The notes under the pieces were generated by a model. It had not been told where the DNA came from and ran no database searches. It saw nothing but the letters and a program-made list of their open reading frames with translations. Made by a program: the position numbers and the translations under genes. This document shows, one piece after another, positions 13,556 through 20,187 of a DNA stretch of 20,187 nucleotides; position 1 is the stretch's first letter; each line of letters opens with the position of its first letter. Origin of the DNA: a virus; the IMG/VR virus record IMGVR_UViG_3300020601_000104, positions 1 through 20,187 of that record; one strand, written 5' to 3'.

Positions 13556-14715
13556 CCCTCATAAGTCTCTGGGTCAGATAAAAGCAAATCACATATGTCT
13601 TCTGCTATTTGTTCACACTCTTCAACGGTAAACCCAAGTGTTGTGATTGCCGCAGTTCCTAAACGAATGCCACTAGTCTCAGTAAATGATCTAGGGTCGT
13701 TGGGTACGCCATTCTTGTTTACTGTGATTCCTTCCTCTTCTAACAGATCAGCGGCTGCTCTACCACTCCAAGGAGTGTCGCTTAGATCCATAAGTATGAT
13801 GTGACTATCAGTCCCCTCTGTAAGCACCTTTAAACCATTGTCCATGAACACGTTTGCCATAGCTTGTGCGTTATCAATTACATCCTGTGCATATTCATCA
13901 AAGTTCTTGGTGTTCGCTTCAATAAAGCATTGTGCCTTTGCTGCAATAACATGCATGAGAGGACCACCTTGTGTTCCAGGGAAAATTGCACTATTGATCT
14001 TTCGCGTGTATTCTTCAGTGTTCCAAAGAATTATTCCTCCCCTAGGTCCACGCAAAGTTTTATGTGTTGTAGAAGTAACAACATCTGCATAAGGCACGGG
14101 ATTAGGATATGCGCCGCCTGCAATCAAGCCGCTGTAGTGAGCCATATCTACTAACAAGTACGCACCTACTGAATCAGCAATCTCCCTGAATCTACTCCAG
14201 TCGATAACTCTAGGATATGCGCTTGCACCCGCGACAATCATCTGTGGCTGTACTTCGTGTGCTTGTGCTGCAATAGCATCATAGTCTAAGAACCCATCAT
14301 CATCAACCCCATATGAGAATGAGTCATAGATCTTGCCTGAGAGATTCACCTTCGCGCCATGTGATAGATGTCCTCCGCTGGCAAGATCCATGCCCAAAAT
14401 TTTGTCTCCAGGTTTTAGAAATGCCTGATAGACTGCTGTGTTTGCATTCGCGCCGCAGTGTGGTTGAACATTTGCAAACTTACTACCAAAGAGCAATTTA
14501 GCTTGCTCAATAGCAAGTGTCTCAATGTCGTCCATGTTTTCACAGCCGTTATAGTAACGTTTGCCTGGATACCCTTCAGCATACTTGTTTGTAAATACTG
14601 ACCCACACAAATCCATAACAGCTTGCGAGGCAAAATTCTCGCTTGCGATAAGTTCGATATCCATTCCCTGCCGCGTCTTTTCTTTCTCTAGAATTTTACC
14701 TATTCTGGCATCCAT
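13552..14715 (-). CDS. glyA: Serine hydroxymethyltransferase
   Basis: 387 residues (E. coli GlyA: 417). It converts serine and tetrahydrofolate to glycine and 5,10-methylene-THF in the cytoplasm, the donor for thymidylate synthesis. Key elements are intact: ELIASENFAS, NKYAEGYPGKRYYNG, VQPHCGANAN, SAYPRVIDW, LVDMAHYSGLIAGG with D190 and H193, the PLP lysine K219 in TSTTHKTLRGPRGG, FPGTQGGPLMHVIA, VNKNGVPNDPRS and GIRLGTAA. It lacks about 30 residues at the C-terminus compared with E. coli, and starts slightly later. The catalytic core is complete, so it is likely active. It starts inside the end of the upstream gene (16-base overlap) and overlaps the glycosyltransferase by 4 bases. This is an auxiliary metabolic gene. 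Confidence 0.95.
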   Translation of the reverse strand: MDARIGKILEKEKTRQGMDIELIASENFASQAVMDLCGSVFTNKYAEGYPGKRYYNGCENMDDIETLAIEQAKLLFGSKFANVQPHCGANANTAVYQAFLKPGDKILGMDLASGGHLSHGAKVNLSGKIYDSFSYGVDDDGFLDYDAIAAQAHEVQPQMIVAGASAYPRVIDWSRFREIADSVGAYLLVDMAHYSGLIAGGAYPNPVPYADVVTSTTHKTLRGPRGGIILWNTEEYTRKINSAIFPGTQGGPLMHVIAAKAQCFIEANTKNFDEYAQDVIDNAQAMANVFMDNGLKVLTEGTDSHIILMDLSDTPWSGRAAADLLEEEGITVNKNGVPNDPRSFTETSGIRLGTAAITTLGFTVEECEQIAEDICDLLLSDPETYEG

Positions 14716-15476
14716 ATAACAGTTCCTTTTTTTCTATGTTGATGCAATTTATACATTGATTTTAGTGTGCGATTTGCAGCTTCCTGTTGTAAGGTGTTGT
14801 CCATAGCAAACTTGCTAAGAACTACTGCATTCGGAAATGATCTTTCTGTCAATTTGCGATTGCCTGATATTATCACAGACGGTACACCCAAGAATCTTGC
14901 TAACCACATAGCTGACCCGTGATAGCCAATTGCAAGTTTTGTGTGCAACAAAGTTTTTATTGCATCTGCAAGCGGTGTCTGATAATCGACAAATTTTTTA
15001 TTCTCAAAGTTGTCGTAGATAGTGCTCCAATCACTTACTGGATCTTTCCATAACTTAGCTGAAGGTATAGGATAATCAGTAAAAGGAACTTTGTTTTGTT
15101 CTGTAGTTATGAATGTAACATAGTCTCCACGCCTAGACGCATTGCCAGGCTGCATCCAGTTATTAGATGCTAATCTGTAATTATGAAATTTATGCCTGTC
15201 AAATAAGTTGGTATGCTGCACTGGCATATTTTCGTTGTATGTCCTGAGTAGCTCAACTTCACTGTCACCTTTTTGCACTAACTCAAATAGGCTACCACCT
15301 ATAAAAGATGAATCTTCTGTGTTAGGCGCCTCGTACCTGTCACGCACACCCTCAGGGTTAAAATGCACAAACTCTAGCCAAACTTTTTCTTGAAGATGCT
15401 CTGATAGATTGTGAGCATAACAAATAGGTGATATAACATCACCGTATCCTGGTTTAGCTTTCCAACGTATTCTCAC
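14700..15476 (-). CDS. Putative GT-B glycosyltransferase-like protein
   Basis: 258 residues, starting with GTG at 15476 that overlaps the upstream stop (GTGA). The N-terminus reads WKAKPGYGDVISPICYAHNL, a Gly-containing loop like that at the start of GT-B heptosyltransferase-type (GT9) proteins. The C-terminal segment at 178-206, HTKLAIGYHGSAMWLARFLG then VPSVIISGN, resembles the donor-binding end of that fold. I see no firm catalytic signature, so the family is tentative. The setting between an exonuclease and SHMT gives little help; a sugar-related role fits the glycosyltransferase, epimerase and carbamoyltransferase in the same transcription direction. It has no signal peptide or membrane segment. 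Confidence 0.6.
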   Translation of the reverse strand: MRIRWKAKPGYGDVISPICYAHNLSEHLQEKVWLEFVHFNPEGVRDRYEAPNTEDSSFIGGSLFELVQKGDSEVELLRTYNENMPVQHTNLFDRHKFHNYRLASNNWMQPGNASRRGDYVTFITTEQNKVPFTDYPIPSAKLWKDPVSDWSTIYDNFENKKFVDYQTPLADAIKTLLHTKLAIGYHGSAMWLARFLGVPSVIISGNRKLTERSFPNAVVLSKFAMDNTLQQEAANRTLKSMYKLHQHRKKGTVIWMPE

Positions 15477-16132
15477 CTATGATCACACTCATACAAATCT
15501 CTTGCATGTAACAAGTTAGGCACATACTTGTCTCGCCTTGCAATAAAAACTTGAGGATCTTCTTCTTCAACTGCAATCAAAATTACAGAGCGATTTATTG
15601 CAATGCCAGTACGTTCTTCATACATAATAGAGTATGCTGCTGCTTGTGAAAAGTAATTTGTGATCCACTCTTCTTTCTTGGGCTTCCTAGAAGTTTTAAA
15701 ATCTATGACAGATAACTTACCATCGAATTCAGCAATGCAGTCAACCCGACCTGCAAGTCTCAGGTGATCGCTATATAGAGCAATTTCTTGTGCATGAATA
15801 TTATCTATTCGTTCTAGTATAGGCTGAAATGATCTCCACATCTGCAAGTCTATCAGAGACATGTTGGTGTGGTCGACCTCTTCGTTGTCGAGTTTCTTCT
15901 CACACATATCGTGTATTTTAGTTCCGCGTGTAGATGCTTGACGGCTTATCTTGTCCGCTTCTTCTGCCCCTACTCGATTTCTCCATTGCAAAATAGAGTC
16001 ACGGGTCTGATACCCTAAAACTGTAGTGACTGAAGGGTATGCCGCCCCAGTGTCAGTAAAGTATTTTCTACTTCCATCTGGGGCGGTCTTGTCGTTTGCA
16101 TAGTCTTGCAAGTTTTTAACGTGTGTAAACAT
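15473..16132 (-). CDS. PD-(D/E)XK exonuclease, MGME1/RecB-like
   Basis: 219 residues. The restriction-like nuclease motifs are present in order: RGTKIHDMCE near residue 70, H-L-R-L-A-G-R-V-D with D131, D144-x-K146 in VIDFKTSRKPK, and a Q-x-x-x-Y (SQAAAYSIMYE, Q163 to Y167). This pattern is that of RecB-family and mitochondrial genome maintenance exonuclease-like proteins common in marine T4-like phages. It probably degrades or trims single-stranded or flapped DNA in recombination, or degrades host DNA. The ATG at 16132 lacks a Shine-Dalgarno and lies 7 bases past a good -10 box. The C-terminus overlaps the next gene by 4 bases. Confidence 0.83.
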   Translation of the reverse strand: MFTHVKNLQDYANDKTAPDGSRKYFTDTGAAYPSVTTVLGYQTRDSILQWRNRVGAEEADKISRQASTRGTKIHDMCEKKLDNEEVDHTNMSLIDLQMWRSFQPILERIDNIHAQEIALYSDHLRLAGRVDCIAEFDGKLSVIDFKTSRKPKKEEWITNYFSQAAAYSIMYEERTGIAINRSVILIAVEEEDPQVFIARRDKYVPNLLHARDLYECDHR

Positions 16133-16139
16133 AATAATG

Positions 16140-16168
16140 ATTATAACAAAATTGAGAAAAAGTGTCTA
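16140..16168 (-). promoter_or_regulatory. Sigma70-like promoter before the exonuclease gene
   Basis: Minus strand: TAGACA (16168-16163), 17 bases, exact TATAAT (16145-16140). The expected start is near 16133, one base from the ATG at 16132, so the transcript would be leaderless or nearly so. It lies in the 43-base gap after phoH. Confidence 0.6.
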
Positions 16169-16175
16169 GCAGTCT

Positions 16176-16922
16176 TTAACCATACTGGTCTTCATACTGC
16201 ATCCGTGCTAGTATATATTCCTTTACGATATCAGACCTGACAATATCGTCAACGCCAAATTCAACGATATTGAACGATTTCATCATATCAGCAATAACCA
16301 TAAACTTTTGTAAGCCAGACATATCGTTCTTATTTTTGTATAGATCTGATTGTCTAAAGTCCCCACAGAAAATGATTTTGCTGTTTACACCTATACGAGT
16401 CATAATAGAATTCAATTCCATATCATTCATATTTTGGCACTCATCTACAATGACAATAGCATTGTCTAAGGTTATTCCTCTGATGTAAGATGTGATCATC
16501 CATTCTAAACTTTTAGCTTCTTGCAATCGTCCGAATGCATTGGCTTTTTTGCCAAAAAGATCCTGTACCATACTGATGTACGGTTGCATGTAAACTTCGG
16601 TTTTTTCTGCTTGATCACCAGGAAGATGACCTATATCTCTTGAGGGGACTGCTGACCTACAGACAATTACTTTTTCGTAAGGTGTGCTTGGGTCGAGTGA
16701 TTCTTCTAATGCTTTGTATAGTGCGATGTATGTTTTGCCAGTGCCTGCTGCACCGTGTAGTAAAAATGCTAATCCTTTGTTGTATTGCTCGAAAAAGATT
16801 CCTTGATTCGATGTCATCGGTTCAATTATACCTAGATCATCGATTGATAGTTTGCAGCCTCCAGACTTAGTTGGTTTTGGGTCATTATGTACGATTTGAA
16901 GTTTTGACTTCTGCTTTGGCAT
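16176..16922 (-). CDS. phoH: PhoH-like P-loop ATPase
   Basis: 248 residues. Walker A GAAGTGKT at 57-64 and Walker B VIVDECQN at about 157-164 are intact. The PhoH family features KVIVCRSAVPSRDIGHLPGD, YMQPYISMVQDLF and SKIIFCGDFRQSD are all present. PhoH proteins are ATPases with proposed RNA helicase or RNA-binding roles. They are widespread in marine phages, and in some hosts they belong to the phosphate regulon; their phage function is unsettled. No Pho box is recognisable to me here. The start ATG 16922 follows AAGG. An exact late octamer lies about 93 bases upstream, inside the 96-residue gene. Confidence 0.93.
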   Translation of the reverse strand: MPKQKSKLQIVHNDPKPTKSGGCKLSIDDLGIIEPMTSNQGIFFEQYNKGLAFLLHGAAGTGKTYIALYKALEESLDPSTPYEKVIVCRSAVPSRDIGHLPGDQAEKTEVYMQPYISMVQDLFGKKANAFGRLQEAKSLEWMITSYIRGITLDNAIVIVDECQNMNDMELNSIMTRIGVNSKIIFCGDFRQSDLYKNKNDMSGLQKFMVIADMMKSFNIVEFGVDDIVRSDIVKEYILARMQYEDQYG

Positions 16923-16964
16923 TTTTTACCCTTATGTTGGTGAATGTAAAATCGGGCTTGTTTG

Positions 16965-17255
16965 CTATACGCGACTCTCCTTTGTTATTATTGGTTCTAT
17001 GCTTGTTACTATTTTATTTATAACTTTCTTTGCGTCATCAGATAATAATCCACTATGATATCCTCGCTCAAGGCTAGACAAAACTTCATCAGATCCCAAT
17101 CCACGTAGGCTATCTCTAGTGATTTTCAGCTCAGAATCAAACCAAGTATTCATACAGAAAAGCGTCATTTCAACTTCTTTTTCAGTGTATAGGTTTATCT
17201 TAAACCCCTGCGGATTTGTCTGGATGTATTGCTTTGGAAATTTTATAATACTCAT
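16965..17255 (-). CDS. Unknown 96-residue phage protein
   Basis: 96 residues, soluble and probably helical. The N-terminus is MSIIKFPKQYIQTNPQGFKI; the middle has EVEMTLFCMNTWFDSE and the C-terminus GLLSDDAKKVINKIVTSIEP. I do not recognise the family. The gene sits between carbamoyltransferase and phoH on the same strand. The ATG has no clear Shine-Dalgarno and lies 8 bases after a late-type GATAAATA. The frame is supported by its position and by the tight spacing on both sides (17 and 42 bases), but function is unknown. Confidence 0.65.
   Translation of the reverse strand: MSIIKFPKQYIQTNPQGFKINLYTEKEVEMTLFCMNTWFDSELKITRDSLRGLGSDEVLSSLERGYHSGLLSDDAKKVINKIVTSIEPIITKESRV
17015..17022 (-). promoter_or_regulatory. 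T4-type late octamer upstream of phoH
   Basis: Exact TATAAATA on the minus strand, 17022 to 17015, within the end of the 96-residue gene. It would start a phoH transcript near 17009 with a leader of about 87 bases. The coding overlap (Ile-Asn-Lys codons) makes a chance match possible. Confidence 0.45.
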
Positions 17256-17263
17256 AATATCTT

Positions 17264-17271
17264 TATTTATC
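17264..17271 (-). promoter_or_regulatory. Late-type GATAAATA directly before the 96-residue gene
   Basis: One base differs from the T4 octamer. It lies between the carbamoyltransferase stop (17273) and the ATG at 17255, giving a predicted leader of only about 3 bases. Confidence 0.4.
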
Positions 17272-17272
17272 T

Positions 17273-18724
17273 TTAAAAGACTTTTACGTCATATTCATGC
17301 TCAAATGCAATGCTATCTGCTAGATCGTTTACCATTGGCATTCCCTTAATATTCAAACTTGTATTGAGTAACATAGGGCAGCCGGTAGATGCTTTCCATT
17401 GCGTCAGGAGTGCATACAAGCCCGTGTGACTCTCTTTTGTAACCGTCTGCACTCTGCTAGTCCCGTCAACGTGTACAATGGCAGGGAAGTCCTCTGGCTG
17501 TGTACAGCGCACAACATACTGCATATAAGTGGATTCAAAGTCAGTCTCAACATCGAAGTACTCACTAACATGTTCTTGTAGAATAACAGGTGCAAACGGT
17601 CTAAACTCTTGTCTACGTTTGATTCTGTTAACTACATCTTTCATCTGGTCGCCTCGAGGATCAGCAAGGAGAGAACGATTGCCCAATGCTCTTGGTCCAA
17701 ACTCAGCCTTGCCATTAGCAACGCCGACAATACCTGATGCTGTAAGTTCTTTAAGTAGTTCATTTACTGGGTACCTTCCTTCGATTTCACGCCCTAAATA
17801 GGGTCCTTGCCAATCTGCTTGTTGTTTAGTGTGTGCGAGAATTGCGCCTAGAGATGAACCAGCATCTCCTGGATTAGGCATTATCCATACATTTTCAAAT
17901 TGTTCTGTTGCATATCTATTAGCCAAACAATTAAGAGCACAGCCACCCATCAATACTAGATTTTCTGACTGAGCTTTTGTTTTTGCACTTGATTTGACTT
18001 TAGCTAAAAGTTTTTTGAATTCTAATTCATATATTGCCTGTGTAGCGGCTGCTATATCGAAATAGTCCTCTTCGATAAGATCGGGTAAAAAGCCACGACA
18101 CCCCTGATGAAAATTTGCGCCTGACTCATTGAACATATGATAAATCTGATGAAGATACTTATTGCTGTCCCCATATGCTGACATACCCATCAAAATATAT
18201 TCATCTTCGTTTGCTTTCAATCCTATTCTATCAGTCATTGCAGAATAAAATAATCCTAAAGAAGCTGGGTAAGTGTCAGCGTATACTTTATATAACATGT
18301 CTTCGCTTTTGTTGCCGTGCCATATAGTTGTAGTGTCGAATTCACCTATAGCATCAATTGTAAGACAGCTTGCCTCATTGAAGGGGCTTGTATAAAATCC
18401 AGCAGCCGTATGACTTTTATGATGACTGCCCCAGTAAACTTTTGCTTTTACACCTAGCTTTTTCAACTCACTTGCAGGATTCGTAAACTTAAAGCCTTGC
18501 CCAGCGTAAAGTCTCCTAGCAGTTTTTAGCAAAGGATTTTCGTAGAAATGTACCTCTTCTGGATGACCGAATTCTAGCGCGTCATTGATCATAGGCTGAT
18601 TCAAGTGTGCGTCATTTTTTACACCACTGTAACGCTCTGCATGGCTAGCAAACAAAATTTCTGAGTCGTCCATGACACACAATGATGCATCATGAATACC
18701 ACTGGCAATACCCCATCTAATCAT
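17273..18724 (-). CDS. NodU/CmcH-family carbamoyltransferase
   Basis: 483 residues. These enzymes transfer carbamoyl from carbamoyl phosphate, through an adenylate, to a hydroxyl of a sugar, antibiotic or similar acceptor. The N-terminal Kae1-like half shows GIASGIHDASLCVMDD, the metal-binding histidines in SHHKSHTAAGF (H101, H105), the acidic TIDAIGEFDT and MGGCALNCLANR at 259-270. The C-terminal YrdC-like half shows EFGPRALGNRSLLADPR at 341-357 and FRPFAPVILQEH. Both halves look complete, though somewhat shorter than NodU (about 570). The acceptor is unknown; a surface sugar is plausible because SGNH, epimerase and glycosyltransferase genes lie nearby. The start codon overlaps the end of the 37-residue gene. 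Confidence 0.93.
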   Translation of the reverse strand: MIRWGIASGIHDASLCVMDDSEILFASHAERYSGVKNDAHLNQPMINDALEFGHPEEVHFYENPLLKTARRLYAGQGFKFTNPASELKKLGVKAKVYWGSHHKSHTAAGFYTSPFNEASCLTIDAIGEFDTTTIWHGNKSEDMLYKVYADTYPASLGLFYSAMTDRIGLKANEDEYILMGMSAYGDSNKYLHQIYHMFNESGANFHQGCRGFLPDLIEEDYFDIAAATQAIYELEFKKLLAKVKSSAKTKAQSENLVLMGGCALNCLANRYATEQFENVWIMPNPGDAGSSLGAILAHTKQQADWQGPYLGREIEGRYPVNELLKELTASGIVGVANGKAEFGPRALGNRSLLADPRGDQMKDVVNRIKRRQEFRPFAPVILQEHVSEYFDVETDFESTYMQYVVRCTQPEDFPAIVHVDGTSRVQTVTKESHTGLYALLTQWKASTGCPMLLNTSLNIKGMPMVNDLADSIAFEHEYDVKVF

Positions 18725-18830
18725 ATATAAAAGGATCCCGCTTTTTAATTTCTTCTAAACGCTTCTTAACCAGTTTCTTATGTTTCCAGTTTTGATATTT
18801 CTGCTTAATCTTCTCTATTAATTTTTTCAT
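18717..18830 (-). CDS. 37-residue basic microprotein
   Basis: A short frame between the SGNH gene and the carbamoyltransferase. It begins MKKLIEKIKQKYQNW and ends KKRDPFIYD. AGGAG lies 7 bases before its ATG at 18830, which overlaps the SGNH stop by 4 bases (ATGA). Its own stop overlaps the carbamoyltransferase start. It is strongly basic and probably one amphipathic helix. I recall similar tiny proteins ending DPFIY in marine T4-like phages, but have no function to offer. Confidence 0.72.
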   Translation of the reverse strand: MKKLIEKIKQKYQNWKHKKLVKKRLEEIKKRDPFIYD

Positions 18831-19669
18831 AAAAGTTCTCCTATTTCTTGGTATATTTGTTCGTAAGTTTCCTTCTGCGGAATCTCTCCTGGGTGCATTA
18901 AGTCACGCGCTATTGGCGGGGCGCTGCCAGTAACGTCAACCTGCTTTAGCTGATATCCTTCTAATAACGGATTATCTGTATTCTCCGCTCTGTCAGCAGA
19001 ATATTGCCAATTATATGTTGGCACGCCGTTCAAGTTGAATACTGTATTAGCTGTGATATAATTTTGAAAGACAGTTTGCTGTGCTTCTCCTGAATACGCC
19101 ACATATCTATTTTGATACCATTCAATATCAGCTCTTCGATATTTTGGAATAAAGTATGGCTTGTCCGCGAATTCACCGTCAATGCCTGCCGCTGGTGTGT
19201 TGGGATCTATGTGAAATACATCTTCAGAAGCAACATTCGTTCTATGATCCCCAGGCCATTGAAAGATCACTAATTTAGGTTTAGGAAAATTGTTTCTATT
19301 ATACAATACGCTGTTTAGTCGTATTACATCACCACCAGTACCTCCTATAGCTAGATTCATGATAGGGCGCGCAAATTTCCTACTCAAATGACTGTGCCAA
19401 ATATCGTGTTCGTGTAAACCAACTCCTTCTGTATAACTACAGCCAAAAACTAAAATAAATTCATTATCATTAAATCTATTTAGCGGACCCGTGCGGTATC
19501 CGAGAGAGTTGAAATTATATTGCAACGTCCCGTCTTTATACTTGTCTGCCATTCTAGGATTATCGTAATTCAAGTCAAACTGTTCTTTCTCATACTCAGA
19601 AAAGAATTCACAATTGCCAGATCTACTAAGACGCTGTATAATTTTATTAGGTAATATCTGTAGCTCCAT
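18827..19669 (-). CDS. SGNH-hydrolase-like protein
   Basis: 280 residues from ATG 19669, which lies 2 bases after the upstream stop; a TTG at 19705 would add 12 residues. Block I is FILVFGCSYTEGVG with the presumed nucleophile S78. Block II is NLAIGGTGGD (105-114). An invariant-type segment KLVIFQWPGDHRTN follows, and block V is ARDLMHPG with D256 and H259. This is the pattern of SGNH/GDSL esterases that remove or add acyl groups on glycans. The second half is aromatic-rich and unlike well-known enzymes. It resembles the partial gene just upstream. A role in de-acylating or modifying a surface polysaccharide is inferred. Confidence 0.75.
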   Translation of the reverse strand: MELQILPNKIIQRLSRSGNCEFFSEYEKEQFDLNYDNPRMADKYKDGTLQYNFNSLGYRTGPLNRFNDNEFILVFGCSYTEGVGLHEHDIWHSHLSRKFARPIMNLAIGGTGGDVIRLNSVLYNRNNFPKPKLVIFQWPGDHRTNVASEDVFHIDPNTPAAGIDGEFADKPYFIPKYRRADIEWYQNRYVAYSGEAQQTVFQNYITANTVFNLNGVPTYNWQYSADRAENTDNPLLEGYQLKQVDVTGSAPPIARDLMHPGEIPQKETYEQIYQEIGELL

Positions 19670-19671
19670 AA

Positions 19672-20187
19672 CTATGTCATCGCATCGTGTAGTGTTGAAG
19701 CCCAACGCGCATTCGACTCCACGCCTGCATGTAGCATATCTCTTGCATGAGTCTCTGTGTCTAAAATAAAAGGTATGTCATGCATATTAAAATCTCGTAG
19801 TAGATAATTGTCCTCACGCACTGCATCTTTAGAAAGTTGAAAATGCACTACATTAATTTCCAGTAACTTCAGTAAATAATGAGATGATGTTATATTATGA
19901 TATACCTCATAATTGCAATGTTCCGTATATGTAATATATCGATTTGTTAGCCACTCTCTGTCATATGTATCCGTTATCAAATCATGCTGATGGTCTCGAT
20001 TGCTAGGCTGCACACTGGTTAATTGATAGCAATCACCATACAATAACATTTGCGCAAACGTTCTCCTAAAAGCCCCAGGCCATTGCACAACAACAAATTT
20101 TGGTTTTTTTAGTCTCCCAGCGAGGACCAATTTTACGAATTGCAGTATATTGGTAGCCACAAGATTGGGTGCTGCACCTGCCATCGC
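19672..20187 (-). CDS. SGNH-like protein, paralogue of the next gene, 5' partial
   Basis: The frame runs to the right window edge, so the N-terminal part is missing. At least 171 residues are visible. AMAGAAPNLVATNILQFVKL aligns with the block II region of the downstream protein (NLAIGGTGGDVIRLNSVL). KPKFVVVQWPGAFRRTF aligns with KPKLVIFQWPGDHRTN, WLTNRYITYTEHCNYEV with WYQNRYVAYSGEAQQTV, and ARDMLHAG with ARDLMHPG. It keeps the block V Asp and His. The nucleophile region would lie outside the window. The internal ATG at 20184 is not likely to be the real start, because it falls inside block II. The two genes are a divergent tandem pair. Confidence 0.75.
   Translation of the reverse strand, partial: AMAGAAPNLVATNILQFVKLVLAGRLKKPKFVVVQWPGAFRRTFAQMLLYGDCYQLTSVQPSNRDHQHDLITDTYDREWLTNRYITYTEHCNYEVYHNITSSHYLLKLLEINVVHFQLSKDAVREDNYLLRDFNMHDIPFILDTETHARDMLHAGVESNARWASTLHDAMT

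Noticed and set aside
1-20187. CRISPR arrays, insertion sequences, integrase or attachment sites
   Set aside because: No repeat arrays, transposase-like or integrase-like frames were seen; the gene content is that of a lytic T4-like phage.

Overview
The window comes from a tailed phage with a contractile tail and T4-type gene content, very probably a marine T4-like myovirus. The evidence is a set of recognisable T4 baseplate, hub and tail genes (gp5, gp27, gp53, gp48, gp26, gp51 and a gp29-position tape measure), the head-completion nuclease gp4, the T4-ordered trio gp33-gp59-gp32, and repeated T4 late-promoter octamers (TATAAATA). PhoH, an MGME1-like exonuclease, a carbamoyltransferase and serine hydroxymethyltransferase are accessory genes typical of marine T4-like phages. 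There are no photosynthesis genes. A circularly permuted tmRNA whose tag resembles proteobacterial tags points to a host lineage with two-piece tmRNA. An alphaproteobacterium such as SAR11 is my first guess; marine picocyanobacteria are the alternative.

Layout. Positions 1-4792 (minus strand) hold a compact late operon, gp48 > gp53 > gp27-like > gp5 > a partial gene, with overlapping or nearly touching starts and stops. Positions 4795-4833 are a divergent late-promoter region. Positions 4833-9156 (plus strand) hold gp4, a conserved phage protein, a tail-tube-fold protein, gp26, gp51 and the tape measure. gp51 has no start codon of its own and appears to be made as a gp26-gp51 fusion by -1 ribosomal frameshifting. 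A UUCG-capped terminator at 9193-9217 ends the minus-strand transcription that fills the rest of the window.

From 20187 down to 9239 (minus strand) the order is: two adjacent SGNH-type proteins, a 37-residue basic microprotein, a NodU/CmcH carbamoyltransferase, a 96-residue unknown, PhoH, a PD-(D/E)XK exonuclease, a putative GT-B protein, SHMT, a GT8-like glycosyltransferase, a permuted tmRNA with its own promoter region, a lipoprotein SleB-type cell-wall hydrolase, a sugar-nucleotide epimerase, gp33, gp59 and gp32. Surface-sugar or metabolic genes are thus interleaved with replication and late-transcription genes.

How they work together. gp33 supports transcription from the TATAAATA promoters that drive the baseplate operon, and perhaps gp32 and the tmRNA. 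gp59 and gp32 serve replication. gp4 completes filled heads. gp26/gp51 and the tape measure build the hub and tail. The epimerase, glycosyltransferases, carbamoyltransferase and SGNH proteins probably modify a glycan. SHMT can feed one-carbon units to nucleotide synthesis. The two strongest unusual signals are the canonical frameshift cassette at 7205-7324 and the permuted tmRNA at about 12525-12866.
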